NCBI GenBank assembly: GCA_021775315.1
Contig: JAJFIC010000016.1
Coordinates: forward strand, 1-64,000
Source: Paracoccaceae bacterium
Lineage (GTDB): Bacteria; Pseudomonadota; Alphaproteobacteria; Rhodobacterales; Rhodobacteraceae
Direction of reading: 5' to 3'
DNA length: 64,000 nucleotides
Of the stretch, positions 62,285 to 64,000 are shown piece after piece. Position numbers and translations under genes: made by a program. The stretch's first letter is position 1, and every line of letters begins with the position of its first letter. A model generated the notes under the pieces. That model made no database searches and was not told the DNA's origin. It saw only the letters and a program-made list of their open reading frames with translations.

Positions 62285-64000
62285 TTAGAACTTAATGTCA
62301 GCCGTAATCGTACCACCGAAAGACCGGTAATTGTTGATGCCGATACCATCGTAAAAGCCGCTGGCTGACCAATTCCAACCGTTGTTCGTCGTGGTTGAAA
62401 CACCGGCATCAAGCCGACCGCGAACCGCGCCATTGCCCAGCGGAAAGGCTTGTGAACCGCTGGAGCTGGAGATCGCGAAATTGGTAACTGCGGACACCCC
62501 GAAGGTGCCATGCATTATGTTACCGCTGGCAGCGTTGTAATCCCTGCTGAAACTTGGGCCCAGTTTAATTTCGCCAAGGGTTGTGGTCTGGGATGGTATT
62601 AAGGCGGCCAGAGTGTCCACATAGGCCGCCTGTGTTTGGCTGAAATAAGACAGGCTGGCGTTTGGCGAGATGGTCCAGGCTCCTCTGTTAAAGCTACCCG
62701 CAACTTTGCCCATAACCATCCAGCGTTCGGTGCTGTAATTGTCGGTGTAGGTTCCGATGGGTGTTATGTTGTTATAAGACCGCCCCCAGGTTGCGGCCCC
62801 TTCAAACTCCATATTCGTGTTAGCGATTTTACCGGCCATGTACGGCCCAACCATAAAGCCCCGGCCTGACGCCGATGAGCCGACAACGCTTTCGCTGGCA
62901 GAGCTGTAATCGACCTGCGCCATTGCGCCGATTAAGAAATTTTCATTCACAAACCGGTGTGTGCCGAGGTAGCCAACGAAGAAGTCGCTGCTTGAAGTGC
63001 CGGCATCTGAATGTACGGCTAAAACTTTTGCCCAGATATCGTATTTGCCGGCGTAGTTTTTGGAAGACTGACCCAAGAGACTGCCTTCAAAATTCAGGTT
63101 GAAATTCCCGTCGGTGGCATAAAGGTTATAACTGCGTGTGGAAAGGCCACCACCGCCACCCAGAAATCCACCGAAACTTGGCATCGTGTTCATAATGTTA
63201 TTGGCTTGAGTCTGAGCCGCATCCGCAATTTGGCCTTGGGTTGCAGCGACCGTTGCGTGCAATGGGCCGGTGACAATATCCACGCTGTCCGCTGTTGAAC
63301 TTGCCCCACCGTCATCGGTGACCACCAAATCAAAAGTGATCGTGACATCCGGATCGCCGGGATTAACGGTAGGCGCGGTAAAGGTCGGCATTGCTGCCGT
63401 TGCATCACTAAGTGTCACACCCGTGCTTGTCGTCTCGGTCCAGGCATAAGATGCAATGGAGCCGTCGCTATCGCTAGAGCCGGAACCGTCCAACGTCACC
63501 GTGGCCCCTGAGGCAATACCCGGCTGATCAGGCCCAGCATCGGCTGTTGGGCCAGCGTTAGCCGGTGGATTGACCGTAATCGTAACCGTGTCGGCGGTCG
63601 AGCTTGCCCCGCCATCATCGGTCACCACCAGCGAGAAGATATGCGTCACTGCGGCATCAATCGAAATCAGCGTATCCGCCGTGAAGGTCGGCTTTTGGGC
63701 TGTGGAACTGCTTAACGCAATGCTTCCACCAGTGCCGCCGGTGCGGGTCCAGGCATAAGATGAAACGCTGCCGTCGCTATCGCTAGAGCCGGAACCGTCA
63801 AGGGTCACCGTGGCCCCTGAGGCAACACTCGGCTGATCAGGCCCTGCATCCGCAGTTGGGCTTACGTTGGCGACGACCACTTCAGTTCTTGTGGACGTTA
63901 AAACAGCTACTGCATTCGCTGCGCCGGAAATACGTATTACATAATCATAAGTCTTGCCGTCAGCAGTTTCGGTTGCCTGTACGACAAGTTCCATGAGGGT
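62285..64000 (-). CDS. PKD-repeat autotransporter, C-terminal part (5' end outside window)
   Basis: At least 570 residues are visible; the frame stays open at the right edge, so the ATG at 63994 is probably not the start. Two PKD/Ig-like repeats of about 103 residues (ADAGPDQP...DGSGSSDSDGS...) lead into a C-terminal beta-barrel domain of about 280 residues that ends in ADIKF, with the terminal aromatic residue expected of autotransporter barrels. A Gly-rich linker (GGFLGGGGGL) sits between. Such proteins expose their repeats on the outer membrane for adhesion. The N-terminal passenger and the signal peptide lie outside the window. Confidence 0.85.
   Translation of the reverse strand, partial: TLMELVVQATETADGKTYDYVIRISGAANAVAVLTSTRTEVVVANVSPTADAGPDQPSVASGATVTLDGSGSSDSDGSVSSYAWTRTGGTGGSIALSSSTAQKPTFTADTLISIDAAVTHIFSLVVTDDGGASSTADTVTITVNPPANAGPTADAGPDQPGIASGATVTLDGSGSSDSDGSIASYAWTETTSTGVTLSDATAAMPTFTAPTVNPGDPDVTITFDLVVTDDGGASSTADSVDIVTGPLHATVAATQGQIADAAQTQANNIMNTMPSFGGFLGGGGGLSTRSYNLYATDGNFNLNFEGSLLGQSSKNYAGKYDIWAKVLAVHSDAGTSSSDFFVGYLGTHRFVNENFLIGAMAQVDYSSASESVVGSSASGRGFMVGPYMAGKIANTNMEFEGAATWGRSYNNITPIGTYTDNYSTERWMVMGKVAGSFNRGAWTISPNASLSYFSQTQAAYVDTLAALIPSQTTTLGEIKLGPSFSRDYNAASGNIMHGTFGVSAVTNFAISSSSGSQAFPLGNGAVRGRLDAGVSTTTNNGWNWSASGFYDGIGINNYRSFGGTITADIKF
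63440..63551 (-). repeat. PKD-coding DNA repeat, unit 1
   Basis: This 112-bp stretch is about 89% identical (12 differences counted by eye) to 63749-63860, 309 bp away. It encodes the ADAGPDQP-VASGATVTLDGSGSSDSDGS block, and both units have equal length and reading frame. Confidence 0.8.
63749..63860 (-). repeat. PKD-coding DNA repeat, unit 2
   Basis: This is the second unit of the 309-bp-period repeat described for 63440-63551. The near identity at the DNA level implies recent duplication or gene conversion, and further units may lie beyond the right edge. Confidence 0.8.

Overview
The window looks like a chromosomal segment of a marine-type alphaproteobacterium of the Rhodobacteraceae (roseobacter group). 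The evidence is a CcrM-type adenine methylase with GANTC sites in its leader, a Hint-domain protein of the kind common in this family, a HIG1-type twin-membrane-segment protein, and gene-end hairpin modules that finish in GAGTATTT. The most informative cargo is a complete reverse dissimilatory sulfite reductase (rDsr) operon next to a complete Calvin-Benson-Bassham (CBB) operon with form II RuBisCO. This points to a sulfur-oxidising chemolithoautotroph or mixotroph.

Layout. 1-6.0 kb: end of an AlkB-like hydroxylase, ccrM, rnhB, small exported proteins, a compact three-gene group (exported peptide, membrane-anchored winged-helix regulator, APH-fold kinase-like protein) and a Hint-domain protein. 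6.0-18.2 kb: a divergent AraC regulator and what looks like one long operon, made of an aldehyde dehydrogenase, a five-part Liv-type ABC importer whose last ATPase has a long Pro/Ala-rich tail, a second aldehyde dehydrogenase, a flotillin-like protein and a third aldehyde dehydrogenase paralogous to the second. 18.2-18.4 kb: a 204-bp palindromic element. 18.4-33.6 kb: a leftward cysG operon (TauD-like dioxygenase, two small proteins, sirohaem synthase) facing dsrABEFHCMKLJOPN. 33.6-37.5 kb: tusA and dsrE2 (leftward), an ArsR-type persulfide sensor with the SqrR/BigR cysteine spacing, a YeeE/YedE transporter and mrp/apbC. 37.6-50.0 kb: cbbR diverging from cbbF-P-T-G-K-A-M-E-Y, a thioredoxin-like gene and cbbZ. 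50.0-64.0 kb: a two-subunit CoA-transferase-like pair, a PduO-type adenosyltransferase, an SDR, parC, a DUF898 protein with an M48 peptidase, a second copy of the palindromic element (203 bp), a P450, a lipoprotein, a polytopic membrane protein, tRNA-Trp and the C-terminal part of a PKD-repeat autotransporter.

How the parts work together. DsrE2/TusA/DsrEFH relay sulfane sulfur to DsrC. DsrAB, with sirohaem from CysG and amidation by DsrN, oxidises it to sulfite. DsrL and the DsrMKJOP membrane complex handle the electrons. The CBB genes then fix CO2. Four 16-bp sites of the form ATTC-N8-GAAT (one perfect, three near matches) lie upstream of the dsr, dsrE2/sqrR, yeeE and mrp transcription units. 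They suggest one persulfide-responsive regulon, and one site lies exactly between the -35 and -10 of the inferred dsr promoter.

Other signals that ordinary gene annotation does not explain: a cluster of three GANTC sites before ccrM, a perfect CtrA-type box before the DUF898 gene, hairpins on both sides of cbbM, three copies of a multi-hairpin intergenic module, and the two palindromic elements that bracket 40 kb in direct orientation. No CRISPR array, insertion sequence or rRNA gene was seen. All calls are by eye from sequence; no searches were run.
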